A stretch of 64,000 nucleotides of DNA, from contig CAZRRJ010000016.1 in NCBI GenBank assembly GCA_964602515.1, forward strand, positions 21,830-85,829, given 5' to 3'. Position 1 is the first letter of the stretch. Every line of letters begins with the position of its first letter. Positions 35,754-43,634 of the stretch are shown one piece after another. Below the pieces are notes generated by a model. The model made no database searches, was not told where the DNA came from, and was given only the letters and a program-made list of their open reading frames with translations. The DNA comes from Carboxylicivirga sp964602515. GTDB lineage: Bacteria > Bacteroidota > Bacteroidia > Bacteroidales > Marinilabiliaceae. Made by a program: the position numbers and the translations under genes.

Positions 35754-36587
35754 ATGGATATCAAAGTACAAAATTCAAAATTTATAGATATTGACAAGGT
35801 TTTTAATGACAAAAACCCTAAGCTCAAAAAATACATTCCCAAATTTCTTATCAATTATCTCAAGCGGATAACCCACCAGGAAGAGGTTAATAATTTTATG
35901 GCCAAGCATCAACACCTGTTTGGCATCGATTATGCTGAAGCGATAATTTCCAACTTTCAATCTAGTTACATTATTAAGGGAGAAGAAAATATTCCAAACG
36001 AAGGCCGTTTCGTATTTGTAGCCAATCACCCACTAGGAGGACTGGATGGTGTTATATTTGTAGCTGCTGTTGGTAAGTTCTTTCAGGATCTGAAATTCCC
36101 GGTTAATGACATATTGATGAATATTACCAATCTTGGTTCAATATTTTTACCCATAAACAAACATGGTGGACATAGCCGTGATGCCGCAAGAAGAATCGAC
36201 GAAGCCTATGCCAGCAACAACCAGGTATTAATGTTCCCTGCCGGTCTGGTTTCAAGACGAAAAAAAGGTATTATAAGAGATTTAGACTGGAAAAAGAATT
36301 TTATTCATAAAGCCAACTCTCACAATAGAAAAATAATACCTGTCCACATTTCAGGCCGCAATACCAACCGCTTTTATAACCTCGCCAACTGGAGGAAACG
36401 ACTGGGAATTAAGGTTAATATAGAGATGCTTTACCTTGTTGATGAACTTTATTTACAAAAGAACAAAACAATAACTGTTACATTTGGGAAACCTATTGAG
36501 GTAAACAACGTAAATAAAACACAAACAAGCAACGATTGGGCACAAAAAATAAAGAATGAAGTCTACGCCTTATCAAAATTAGATTAG
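35754..36587 (+). CDS. PlsC-type acyltransferase, GlsA/OlsA-like
   Basis: Membrane-associated lysophospholipid-type acyltransferase, 277 residues. The acyltransferase block contains VANHPLGGLDG (catalytic His, with Asp six residues on rather than five), LGSIFLPINKHGG, LMFPAGLVSRRKKG and IIPVHISGRN. Proteins of this type with the NHPLGGLDG form pair with a GNAT gene in Bacteroidota, and in Bacteroides the pair GlsB/GlsA makes glycine lipids: GlsB N-acylates glycine and GlsA adds the second acyl chain. ATG 35754 was preferred to the TTG at 35694. It is divergent from mraZ and followed after 30 bases by the GNAT partner. The specific lipid is inferred from the pairing. Confidence 0.8.
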   Translation: MDIKVQNSKFIDIDKVFNDKNPKLKKYIPKFLINYLKRITHQEEVNNFMAKHQHLFGIDYAEAIISNFQSSYIIKGEENIPNEGRFVFVANHPLGGLDGVIFVAAVGKFFQDLKFPVNDILMNITNLGSIFLPINKHGGHSRDAARRIDEAYASNNQVLMFPAGLVSRRKKGIIRDLDWKKNFIHKANSHNRKIIPVHISGRNTNRFYNLANWRKRLGIKVNIEMLYLVDELYLQKNKTITVTFGKPIEVNNVNKTQTSNDWAQKIKNEVYALSKLD

Positions 36588-36592
36588 ATTTG
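36585..36592 (+). promoter_or_regulatory. Possible -7 element before the GNAT gene
   Basis: TAGATTTG matches TAnnTTTG exactly, overlapping the stop of the preceding gene and 25 bases before the next start. No -33 TTG is evident. It may give the second gene of the pair separate expression. Confidence 0.3.
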
Positions 36593-36617
36593 TAGTCTAT
36601 TGTTAGAAACCCACTGA

Positions 36618-37565
36618 ATGAGAGCAAAAGAAATTATACCGCCTGTACTGCGGGAAGAACTTGAAGCTGAATTAACTAAGGAAACCTTTGTTAGAAATAC
36701 TAACAAAGGCGATAATAAGATATATGATTTTACCGCCCATGAAGCACCTGCTTTAATGCGTGAAGTTGGCCGCTTGCGAGAAATTACCTTCAGAATGGCC
36801 GGAGGTGGAACAGGTAAAGAAACCGACATTGATGATTACGATACGGCGGAGGTTCCTTATCGCCAATTAATCGTTTGGGATCCTCAACAAAAAGAAATTT
36901 TGGGTGGCTATCGTTATTTATTAGGAAGTGATATTCCTTTCGATCAATTGGGAAATGTAAAATTAGCCACTTCCCGTTTGTTTCAATTCTCAGACAAATT
37001 TATCAAAGAGTATTTACCTCATATGATAGAATTGGGACGTTCATTCGTACAGCCAACATACCAGTCTTCTAAAGCTGGCACCAAAAGCCTATTCGCACTA
37101 GATAACCTTTGGGATGGATTAGGTTCATTAATTGTGAGTCATCCTGAAATGAAATATTTCTTTGGCAAAGTTACAATGTATACACACTTTAATCAACATG
37201 CCAGAGATTTAATTCTTGGCTTTATGGCTAAGTATTTTAACGATCCCGATAAATTAGTTTATCCACACAAACCCGTTAAGATTGATTTATCTGAACAAGA
37301 CTTAAAGGATATTTTCTGTGGAGAAAATTACCAGGAAGACTACAAAATTCTTATGCGACGCGTTCGGGAATTTGGAGAGAATATTCCGCCACTAATTAAT
37401 GCATACATGAATTTATCACCTTCTATGCGAACCTTTGGCACCGCTGTAAACGATCGTTTTGGCGATGTAGAAGAAACAGGTATAATTCTTACTATAAATG
37501 AATTATACAAACAAAAGGTAAATCGTCATGTTAATACATTCAATCCGAATGAAACACATGATTAA
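36618..37565 (+). CDS. GNAT-like N-acyltransferase, GlsB/OlsB-like
   Basis: A 315-residue protein of the hemolysin-like/OlsB group of acyltransferases in the GNAT superfamily, which transfer a 3-hydroxyacyl chain from acyl carrier protein to an amino acid. Features: EVGRLREITFRMAGGGTGKETDIDDYD, QLIVWDPQQKEILGGYRYLLGSDIPF, FIKEYLPHMIELGRSFVQPTYQ and the long helical C-terminal part. OlsB acts on ornithine; in Bacteroides the equivalent GlsB acts on glycine. Next to the PlsC-type gene it forms a complete two-step aminolipid module. Which amino acid is used cannot be told from sequence. Confidence 0.78.
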   Translation: MRAKEIIPPVLREELEAELTKETFVRNTNKGDNKIYDFTAHEAPALMREVGRLREITFRMAGGGTGKETDIDDYDTAEVPYRQLIVWDPQQKEILGGYRYLLGSDIPFDQLGNVKLATSRLFQFSDKFIKEYLPHMIELGRSFVQPTYQSSKAGTKSLFALDNLWDGLGSLIVSHPEMKYFFGKVTMYTHFNQHARDLILGFMAKYFNDPDKLVYPHKPVKIDLSEQDLKDIFCGENYQEDYKILMRRVREFGENIPPLINAYMNLSPSMRTFGTAVNDRFGDVEETGIILTINELYKQKVNRHVNTFNPNETHD

Positions 37566-37598
37566 GAGATAAGAATTAAATAAGAAAGTTTAAGAAAG

Positions 37599-37635
37599 AA
37601 GAGTTACAGGCAAACAATTGTAACTCTTTTTTTTT
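37599..37635 (+). terminator. Rho-independent terminator after the acyltransferase pair
   Basis: Stem AAGAGTTACA (37599-37608) pairs perfectly with TGTAACTCTT (37619-37628), 10-base loop, followed by an unbroken T-run to 37635. It ends the aminolipid gene pair. Confidence 0.9.
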
Positions 37636-37650
37636 ATATAGTTATTAAGA

Positions 37651-39147
37651 ATGAATTCTATGACTAACACATACGATTTGGTAGTGATTGGCAGCGGGCC
37701 AGCAGGCTTTTCTGCCGCCATAAGAGCTTTGGATTACAAATTAAACGTCTGTATCATTGAAGGCAAGCACGTGGGGGGAGCCGGCATTATGAATGGTGCA
37801 CTTACGTCAAAAACGATGTATGAATTATCAATGGACTACTCCATTGCTGCTCGTGTTGACCGTGGGTACCGCGTCAGCTCACTTAGTGTAAACTTCGAAA
37901 AGGTAAAAAAAACCGTTCTTCAGGCTGCTAAAGAGAAGCAATATCAAATGCTTAGCCAGATAGAAACATACTCTCCTGCTAAAAACAAAAAAGGATCTTT
38001 AACAATTGAATACGGATGGGCTCATTTTATAGACCACAATAATATTGAGGTCAAAAGTAAAAAAGAAACCAAATATATTAAAGGTAAGAATTTTGTTATT
38101 GCTACAGGCTCTCGCCCGAGACCATACGAAGGGCTTCAAATTGACGGGCAACGCATTATATCATCAGATGACATCCTGAGTTTAAAAGAATTCCCTGAGC
38201 GCATGTTAATAATTGGCTCAGGTATAATTGGCTGTGAGTTTGCCACTATCTTTTCAAACTTTGCACAAACAGAGGTACACCTATTGGATCGCGCCAATAA
38301 AGTACTTCCATACGAAGATGACGATGTAAGTAGCTTCGTTTCTAAAAATCTGGAAAACAATGGTGTTAATATCCACCATACAGCAACGCTTCGCCATATA
38401 AGAAAACATCCTGATCATTTAGAGGTTGTACTGGATTATCAGGATGGACACAGTAAAGTAATTGAAGTAGATGTGGCCTTGGTTGCCATAGGCAGAATAC
38501 CCAACACAGAAGGATTGGGTCTGGATAAAATTGGAATTGATTTGCACGAGAAAGGTACAATACCAATACAGGATGATTGCTTATTGTGGGATGGACAAGG
38601 ACACTGCCACGTTTATGCGGCCGGCGATGTTACCGGACATGCGCAACTATATAGTGTTGCTGAATTTCAGGGACGCCTGGCAGCAGAAAAGATTGGAGAT
38701 ACCCCACAATACCCATTGGACTACTCACATATGAGTACCCTGATGTTTTTTAAACCAGAAGTAGCAGCGGTAGGTGCAAATGAAAAAATTCTTCGTCAGA
38801 AAAAGATACCTTACAAAGCAGCATTCTACTCCAATAAATTGGTAAACAGAGCAATTGCCATGCGAAACACCAATGGGTTTGTAAAATTACTGGTAAGCAA
38901 TGACGAAGAGCAACGTATATTAGGCATGCGGGCAGCTGGACCACAGGCATCTGCTTTTATTGTCTCTGTTGCTCACCTTATAAACCAGGGAAACAGCCTT
39001 CAGGAGGTTTTAAAAATATTCTATCCACACCCAAGTATACCAGAGGGAATACAGGAATGCTTAAGAACAATTAATGGTAAATCAATATTTAAGCCAGAAG
39101 CATTTCCTGATTTAATACACATTAGAGAATGGGAGCCTGAAGACTAA
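37651..39147 (+). CDS. SthA/lipoamide dehydrogenase-like flavoprotein lacking the redox cysteines
   Basis: FAD and NAD(P)-dependent flavoprotein of 498 residues with the fold of dihydrolipoyl dehydrogenase. The FAD loop GSGPAGFSAAI is at 14-24, the second dinucleotide loop GSGIIGCEFATIF near 190-202, AAGDVTG near 327, and the C-terminal dimer domain ends with YPHPSIPEGIQEC. The disulfide motif GGTCxxxGCIPSK is replaced by GGAGIMNGALTSK (42-54), so both redox cysteines are gone. Soluble transhydrogenase SthA also lacks the pair, which makes NADH/NADPH transhydrogenation the best guess; another electron-transfer role is possible. It lies alone after a terminator, 361 bases upstream of the lysine cluster. 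Confidence 0.8.
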   Translation: MNSMTNTYDLVVIGSGPAGFSAAIRALDYKLNVCIIEGKHVGGAGIMNGALTSKTMYELSMDYSIAARVDRGYRVSSLSVNFEKVKKTVLQAAKEKQYQMLSQIETYSPAKNKKGSLTIEYGWAHFIDHNNIEVKSKKETKYIKGKNFVIATGSRPRPYEGLQIDGQRIISSDDILSLKEFPERMLIIGSGIIGCEFATIFSNFAQTEVHLLDRANKVLPYEDDDVSSFVSKNLENNGVNIHHTATLRHIRKHPDHLEVVLDYQDGHSKVIEVDVALVAIGRIPNTEGLGLDKIGIDLHEKGTIPIQDDCLLWDGQGHCHVYAAGDVTGHAQLYSVAEFQGRLAAEKIGDTPQYPLDYSHMSTLMFFKPEVAAVGANEKILRQKKIPYKAAFYSNKLVNRAIAMRNTNGFVKLLVSNDEEQRILGMRAAGPQASAFIVSVAHLINQGNSLQEVLKIFYPHPSIPEGIQECLRTINGKSIFKPEAFPDLIHIREWEPED

Positions 39148-39174
39148 AAATAAATACATATTTTATCTTTTAAA

Positions 39175-39221
39175 GCAGCTCCTTAAATTTTAGTGTATAA
39201 CTAAGATTTAAGGTAAGCTGC
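39175..39221 (+). terminator. Long imperfect hairpin
   Basis: GCAGCT (39175-39180) with AGCTGC (39216-39221), CCTTAAAT (39181-39188) with ATTTAAGG (39206-39213), and an inner TTAGT/ACTAA pair. It may end transcription of the flavoprotein gene, although the following T-run is poor; it could instead be a leader structure. Confidence 0.5.
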
Positions 39222-39242
39222 GAAAAATCATGTTATATTTTT

Positions 39243-39257
39243 AACGATTTAATCGTT
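39243..39257. promoter_or_regulatory. Perfect 15-bp dyad, possible operator
   Basis: AACGATT, one base, AATCGTT. A symmetric site of this size suits a dimeric repressor or activator acting on the lysine operon 252 bases downstream, but no regulator gene is adjacent. Confidence 0.35.
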
Positions 39258-39508
39258 TTTGTTCTTATTTTTAACATCGAAAGTTAGAAACGTTAGTTTA
39301 TAGCAGGATAATGAACTGGATTTGTAAATTCATATACGATAGGTTCGAAAGAATTGAGGTAACTGATCTCTAGTTAACCCCTTTACTATTATCATTGCCC
39401 TCATTGATCAACTTTTATTACCCTTAGCAATAGCTAAATCTGTATTTCCTACATCTCTGTTGGGCAAGCCTATTCAATAATCATTGCTATGTCCAAAATT
39501 AAACAGAT

Positions 39509-40756
39509 ATGGAAGCGAAAAAATTACAATTAGAAAAATCATTAAGTGAATTAGAAAAAGGTAAATCTCTTATTCCGGGTGGAGTACTTGGCATACGCCG
39601 TCCTTATAATTTTGTACAGGGAGAATTTCCGATATATTTTGACGAAGGCACAGGGGGGCGTGTAAAAGATATTGATGGCAATGAATACATTGATTATTTG
39701 TGTGCTTACGGCCCTATGATTTTAGGTAACAGGGAAAAGGAGGTTGACAATGCCGTAATTGAGCAAATTCAAAATAAAGGTTTTTGCTTTTCTCTTACTC
39801 AGAAGTACCAGAATCAATTAGCTGAAAAAATGAATGAACTCATACCATGCGCTGAAATGAGTTTATTCGTTTGCACAGGCTCTGATGCAACATCAACAGC
39901 TATACGACTAGCCCGTTCTTATACCAGGAAAACTAAAGTAATGCGCTGTGGTTATCATGGTTGGCACGATTGGTGTGTAGAGGTTAAAGGCGGGATTCCA
40001 GAGAAATTATATGAAGATGTTTACGAATTCAGCTATAACAATCTTGAATCATTAGAAGTCTTATTAAAAGAACACGGAGACGATACTGCTGCTGTAATCA
40101 TTACACCACTTGGACATCCACTGGCAGCTCCTATTGAGGAACCAAAGAAGGGTTTTTTAGAAGCTGTAAAAGCCTTATGCGAAAAACATGGAGTTGTTCT
40201 TATTTTTGATGAAATCAGAACCGGATTCAGAGTTTCTATAGGAGGTGCTCAAAAACACTACGGGGTTACGCCTGACTTAGCTGTTTTTGGTAAGGCTATG
40301 GCTAACGGATATCCTATTGGTGCTGTTACAGGGAAAGCTGAAATTATGAAAGAGGGTGAATCAAACGTATTTATTTCCTCAACCTTCTTCCCTAACAGTT
40401 TAAGTTATGTAGCAGCTCTTAAAACCATTGAAATACTTGAACGTGATAGTGTTCTTGATAAAATATGGGATCGTGGCAAGGATTTTAACCAGGGTATCTC
40501 TAACCTTCTAAAGAAATACCCAGTTGGTGCAAGGATATCAGGCATACCGCCTATGATGTTTATAACCTTTGACAAAACTGCTGATGGTATCTACAAAGCC
40601 AAGCGTAACGATTTTTATACACAATTAATTCGCCGTAAAATATTTCTACAACCATTTCACCATGGATATATCTGCTACCGTCATACTAAAGAGGAGTTAG
40701 ATTACACCATTAACGCAATTGAAGAAGCTTTACAATACCTAAGCAAAAAATACTAA
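39509..40756 (+). CDS. kat: 3-aminobutyryl-CoA aminotransferase (Kat-like, class III)
   Basis: PLP-dependent class III aminotransferase of 415 residues related to glutamate-1-semialdehyde aminomutase. Visible: GTGGRVKDIDGNEYIDY, CTGSDATSTAIRLARSYT, GYHGWHDW, the Asp that holds the PLP nitrogen in IFDEIRTGFR, and the Schiff-base Lys262 in LAVFGKAMANGYPIGAV. By itself it could be any class III enzyme. As first gene of a complete lysine-fermentation set that lacks kal, it fits Kat, the acyl-CoA beta-transaminase known from Candidatus Cloacamonas acidaminovorans (EC 2.6.1.111), which turns 3-aminobutyryl-CoA plus 2-oxoglutarate into acetoacetyl-CoA plus glutamate. It is not a haem-pathway enzyme by context. 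Function inferred from family and position. Confidence 0.78.
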   Translation: MEAKKLQLEKSLSELEKGKSLIPGGVLGIRRPYNFVQGEFPIYFDEGTGGRVKDIDGNEYIDYLCAYGPMILGNREKEVDNAVIEQIQNKGFCFSLTQKYQNQLAEKMNELIPCAEMSLFVCTGSDATSTAIRLARSYTRKTKVMRCGYHGWHDWCVEVKGGIPEKLYEDVYEFSYNNLESLEVLLKEHGDDTAAVIITPLGHPLAAPIEEPKKGFLEAVKALCEKHGVVLIFDEIRTGFRVSIGGAQKHYGVTPDLAVFGKAMANGYPIGAVTGKAEIMKEGESNVFISSTFFPNSLSYVAALKTIEILERDSVLDKIWDRGKDFNQGISNLLKKYPVGARISGIPPMMFITFDKTADGIYKAKRNDFYTQLIRRKIFLQPFHHGYICYRHTKEELDYTINAIEEALQYLSKKY

Positions 40757-40759
40757 GGC

Positions 40760-41743
40760 ATGGGAAAAGATGAATTAAAAAAAGGAACAGGTGAACTGTT
40801 CACCTCTCCTGATGCAGATAACATGAGAGCATTTTTCAGGGGCAAGAATAAGCAAATGAAAAGTAAGCTGACAACTGTTGCAGAAGCTATAGACCAATAT
40901 GTAAACGATGGTGACTACCTAGCTATTGGGGGTTTTGGTGGTGTACGAATTCCTACTGCTCTGATCCACGAAATTATCCGCAAGAAAAAAAAGAACCTTG
41001 GTTTTGCAGGTCATGTAGCAACACACGACTGTCAGTTACTAAGTGCCGGCAAAAGCTTTAACCGTTGCGATGCAGCTTACATTGTTGGCTTAGAGGCCCG
41101 TGGTTTATCAAAAAACTCACGACGCATGTTTGAATCCGGCGATGTTAAAGTTACAGAATGGTCAAACGGTGCTTTATCATGGCGCTTTAAGGCTGCTGCC
41201 ATGGGTGTGCCATATTTACCTTCCAGAGTTATGCTGGGCACCGATACTTTTAACCACTCTGCAGCTATTGAAGTGAAATGCCCGTTTACTCAACAAAAAT
41301 TAGCAGCATTACCAGCGCTTTATCCTGATGTAGCCATTCTCCATGTACACAGAGCTGACATTTACGGCAACTGTCAGATTGATGGTATTTTAGTTGCTGA
41401 CGACGATATTGCCAAAGCTTCAAAGCGTGTTATTGTTACCACAGAAAAAATAATCTCTAACGAAGAAATCAGACGCGAGCCGGGTAAAACAGTCATTCCT
41501 TACTGGTGTGTTGATGCTGTTGTTGAAATGCCTTATGGCTCATACCCGGGTAATATGCCAGGTGAATATTATTCTGATGAAGAGCATTTAAATGAGTGGT
41601 TAACAATAGAAAAGGATTTAGATCAATTGGAGAAATTCATTGATCACAACATCCACTCTTCTGAAGATTTCTATGCTTATTTAGAAAAAAATGGCGGAAT
41701 GAATAAGATGAAAGAATTAATGCGAATTGAACACCTTTATTAA
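40760..41743 (+). CDS. CoA-transferase alpha subunit, glutaconate type (GctA-like)
   Basis: 327-residue family I CoA-transferase subunit. The N-terminal ISDGDYLAIGGFGG-like segment (VNDGDYLAIGGFGGVRIPTALIHEI) and the following LGFAGHVATHD match the alpha subunit of glutaconate CoA-transferase rather than AtoD, which is about 220 residues. Conserved blocks further on are LPSRVMLGTDTF, PDVAILHVHRADIYGNCQIDG and RVIVTTEKII. With the next gene it probably activates acetoacetate released by Kce, using acetyl-CoA or another acyl-CoA as donor. The gene starts four bases after kat. The donor and acceptor are inferred from the pathway; a 3-oxoacid specificity has not been shown. Confidence 0.8.
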   Translation: MGKDELKKGTGELFTSPDADNMRAFFRGKNKQMKSKLTTVAEAIDQYVNDGDYLAIGGFGGVRIPTALIHEIIRKKKKNLGFAGHVATHDCQLLSAGKSFNRCDAAYIVGLEARGLSKNSRRMFESGDVKVTEWSNGALSWRFKAAAMGVPYLPSRVMLGTDTFNHSAAIEVKCPFTQQKLAALPALYPDVAILHVHRADIYGNCQIDGILVADDDIAKASKRVIVTTEKIISNEEIRREPGKTVIPYWCVDAVVEMPYGSYPGNMPGEYYSDEEHLNEWLTIEKDLDQLEKFIDHNIHSSEDFYAYLEKNGGMNKMKELMRIEHLY

Positions 41744-41761
41744 CCTACTAAAACCATAAAA

Positions 41762-42538
41762 ATGGACACAACTTACAATCCAATGGAGCTGATGATTACC
41801 ATTGCTGCCCGCAACCTTGAAGATGGCGCTATGGTTGTAGTAGGAACAGGCGTACCTTGTGCTGCTGCCATGCTGGCGCAACTAACACAATCTCCAAATC
41901 TTACCATTCTTTTTGAGGCAGGAGGCATTGCTCCTCTCTTACCAACGATGCCTATTTCTGTTGGCGACTCGCGTACCACACACAAAGGCCTAAAGGCCAC
42001 ATCAATGGCTGAGATAATGGAATTATGCCAGGCTGGTGTTGTCGATTATTGCTTTTTAGGCGGTGCACAAATTGATAAATACGGTAACCTTAATTCAACT
42101 TTAATTGGTGATGACTACAATAAGCCCAAAACCCGATTCCCGGGGAGTGGTGGCGCCAACGATTTGGCATCCTTATGCTGGAGAACATTAGTGGTTACTC
42201 CTCAGAACCAAAAACGCTTTGCTAATAAGGTCGATTTTATAACTACACCGGGCTTTATTGAAGGTGGAAATTCAAGGCTTGAAGCCGGCCTTCCTGTCAA
42301 TACCGGGCCATATAAAGTTATTACTGATATCGGCGTATATGGTTATCATCCTGAAACAAAAGGGATGATGCTTTTATCACTTCACCCCGGTAAAACCTTA
42401 CAGGATGTTAAAGAAAATGCGGAGTTCGATGTTATTATTCCTGACAATTATGAAACAACAATAGAACCAAGTGCTGAAGAACTAAAAATTCTTCGTGAGA
42501 AGGTTGATCCAACAGGTGTAATAATTGGCCGTGGTTAA
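41762..42538 (+). CDS. CoA-transferase beta subunit, glutaconate type (GctB-like)
   Basis: 258-residue partner subunit. The catalytic glutamate that carries CoA as a thioester is expected at Glu52 in ILFEAGGIAPL, the same position and surroundings as in glutaconate CoA-transferase beta (Glu54). Other family segments: GVVDYCFLGGAQIDKYGNLNSTLIGD, PGSGGANDLASLCWRT and VITDIGVYGYHPETKGMML. It begins 18 bases after the alpha subunit. Standard lysine fermentation operons of Fusobacterium carry an AtoDA pair here, so the glutaconate-type pair is a substitution. Confidence 0.82.
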   Translation: MDTTYNPMELMITIAARNLEDGAMVVVGTGVPCAAAMLAQLTQSPNLTILFEAGGIAPLLPTMPISVGDSRTTHKGLKATSMAEIMELCQAGVVDYCFLGGAQIDKYGNLNSTLIGDDYNKPKTRFPGSGGANDLASLCWRTLVVTPQNQKRFANKVDFITTPGFIEGGNSRLEAGLPVNTGPYKVITDIGVYGYHPETKGMMLLSLHPGKTLQDVKENAEFDVIIPDNYETTIEPSAEELKILREKVDPTGVIIGRG

Positions 42539-42589
42539 ATTCGTAACTAAAAACTTAGCAAATTATTTAAAATTTTAGAAACGACGATT

Positions 42590-42631
42590 ATGAAACGAGC
42601 CATGAGAAAAAATTCTCACACAGGAGAATGA
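42590..42631 (+). CDS. Possible 13-residue leader ORF before kce
   Basis: ATG to TGA frame of 13 codons (MKRAMRKNSHTGE), 48 bases upstream of kce. It covers two overlapping, mutually exclusive small stems: GAGAA/TTCTC within 42604-42617 and ATTCTC/GAGAAT at 42612-42617 and 42624-42629. This could be an attenuation-like arrangement or chance in AT-rich DNA. Confidence 0.2.
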   Translation: MKRAMRKNSHTGE

Positions 42632-42678
42632 AAAAAATGCCGAGTTCCATATGGTAAATGAATACAAATTTTAGACAT

Positions 42679-43503
42679 ATGAAAAAAATGATTATAACAT
42701 GTGCTGTATGCGGAGCAGAAACTACCCGCGAGCATAATCCAAATCTACCCCTTACACCTCTCGAAATAGCTGATGCCACTTATGATGCCTATAAAGCAGG
42801 AGCTTCAATTGTACACCTTCATGTACGCGATAAAAACGGTGGACCTACACAAGACCCTGAAGTATTTAAAGAAGCGATAAAACTAATTCGTGAGCGTTGT
42901 GATATTATTATTGAAATTACTACTGGAGGTGCCGTTGGCATGACTGATGACGAACGTGTTGCTGTTATTGAGTCTATCCGGCCGGAAATGGCATCACTGG
43001 ACTGTGGAACGGTTAACTTTGGAGATGAGTATATTGTAAATACTTTACCAACCATGCGTCGTTTTGCTAAAGAAATGATTAAATACAATGTACGTCCAAC
43101 CCTGGAATGCTTTGATATTTCTCATGTTGCTGCTGCTGATATTTTAATTAAGGAAGGACTTTTAAAACCACCTTACCATTATGGTTTTGTAATGAACGTA
43201 CCCGGAGCAATCCCTTACGACATTGAGTTACTAAACCTGTTGGTTAGTCGTATACCCGAAGGAGCTTATTGGACTGTGATGGGCGTTGGCCGAGCATGCC
43301 TGCCTGCTCATTATGGTGCTTATGCTGTTGGCAATGGGTTTATTCGTGTAGGGTTTGAAGACAATGTCTATTACTCAAAAGGTGTATTGGCTGAAAGCAA
43401 TGCACAATTAGTGGAACGTACAGCCAAGCTATCGCGTGATGCAGGCTATAAAATAGCTACTCCTGCTGATGTGCGTGAGATGCTGCAATTAAAGGGAATT
43501 TAA
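42679..43503 (+). CDS. kce: 3-keto-5-aminohexanoate cleavage enzyme (BKACE family)
   Basis: Condenses 5-amino-3-oxohexanoate with acetyl-CoA and splits it into acetoacetate and 3-aminobutyryl-CoA. It is a DUF849/BKACE TIM barrel of 274 residues. The zinc ligands are His46 and His48 in IVHLHVRD, with the third probably Glu227 in VGFEDN; the substrate-binding segments IEITTGGAVGMT, LDCGTVNFGDEYIVN and GRACLPAHYGAYAVGNGFIRVG are intact. ATG 42679 (MKKMIITCAVC) was preferred to ATG 42658, which adds seven residues. The gene sits between the CoA-transferase and kdd, as in known clusters. Members of this family have varied substrates, but the neighbours fix this one well. Confidence 0.93.
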   Translation: MKKMIITCAVCGAETTREHNPNLPLTPLEIADATYDAYKAGASIVHLHVRDKNGGPTQDPEVFKEAIKLIRERCDIIIEITTGGAVGMTDDERVAVIESIRPEMASLDCGTVNFGDEYIVNTLPTMRRFAKEMIKYNVRPTLECFDISHVAAADILIKEGLLKPPYHYGFVMNVPGAIPYDIELLNLLVSRIPEGAYWTVMGVGRACLPAHYGAYAVGNGFIRVGFEDNVYYSKGVLAESNAQLVERTAKLSRDAGYKIATPADVREMLQLKGI

Positions 43504-43523
43504 CAAAAGACATAAGAACTAAG

Positions 43524-43634
43524 ATGCAAATATCAGGAATAATTAAATACAACCCGTTCTGTGTATTATGCTCATTACAATGTATTAATACACAGGTCGG
43601 CTTAAAAGCATCTAACCTTAGAAAAACAGTCTGA
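43524..43634 (+). CDS. 36-residue small ORF coupled to kdd
   Basis: Frame from ATG 43524 to TGA 43632-43634, whose last base is the first base of the kdd start (TGATG), the form typical of translational coupling. The product would be 36 residues with a Cys cluster, FCVLCSLQC (C-x2-C-x3-C), and three Lys. It overlaps the hairpin at 43559-43595. No homologue is known to me. It may be a coupling/leader ORF, a small cysteine protein, or a chance frame filling the only long gap inside the operon. Confidence 0.35.
   Translation: MQISGIIKYNPFCVLCSLQCINTQVGLKASNLRKTV
43559..43595 (+). other. Hairpin inside the lysine operon (kce-kdd gap)
   Basis: CTGTGTATTA (43559-43568) pairs perfectly with TAATACACAG (43586-43595); the 17-base loop holds a further CATT/AATG pair. 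There is no T-run, so a terminator is unlikely; RNA processing, stability or attenuation are alternatives. Confidence 0.55.

Larger units (their letters stand above)
39148..39508. other. Leader region upstream of the lysine fermentation operon
   Basis: 361 bases without a supported gene. Contents: a long imperfect hairpin at 39175-39221, a perfect dyad at 39243-39257 and AT-rich sequence with short direct repeats (GTTAG twice near 39281 and 39291). No TAnnTTTG match was found; TATCATTG near 39389 is one base off. The promoter of the operon must lie here but I cannot place it. Confidence 0.55.

Noticed and set aside
39509..40756. Glutamate-1-semialdehyde aminomutase HemL.
   Set aside because: The fold is shared, but the gene lies first in a lysine-fermentation operon with no haem genes around.
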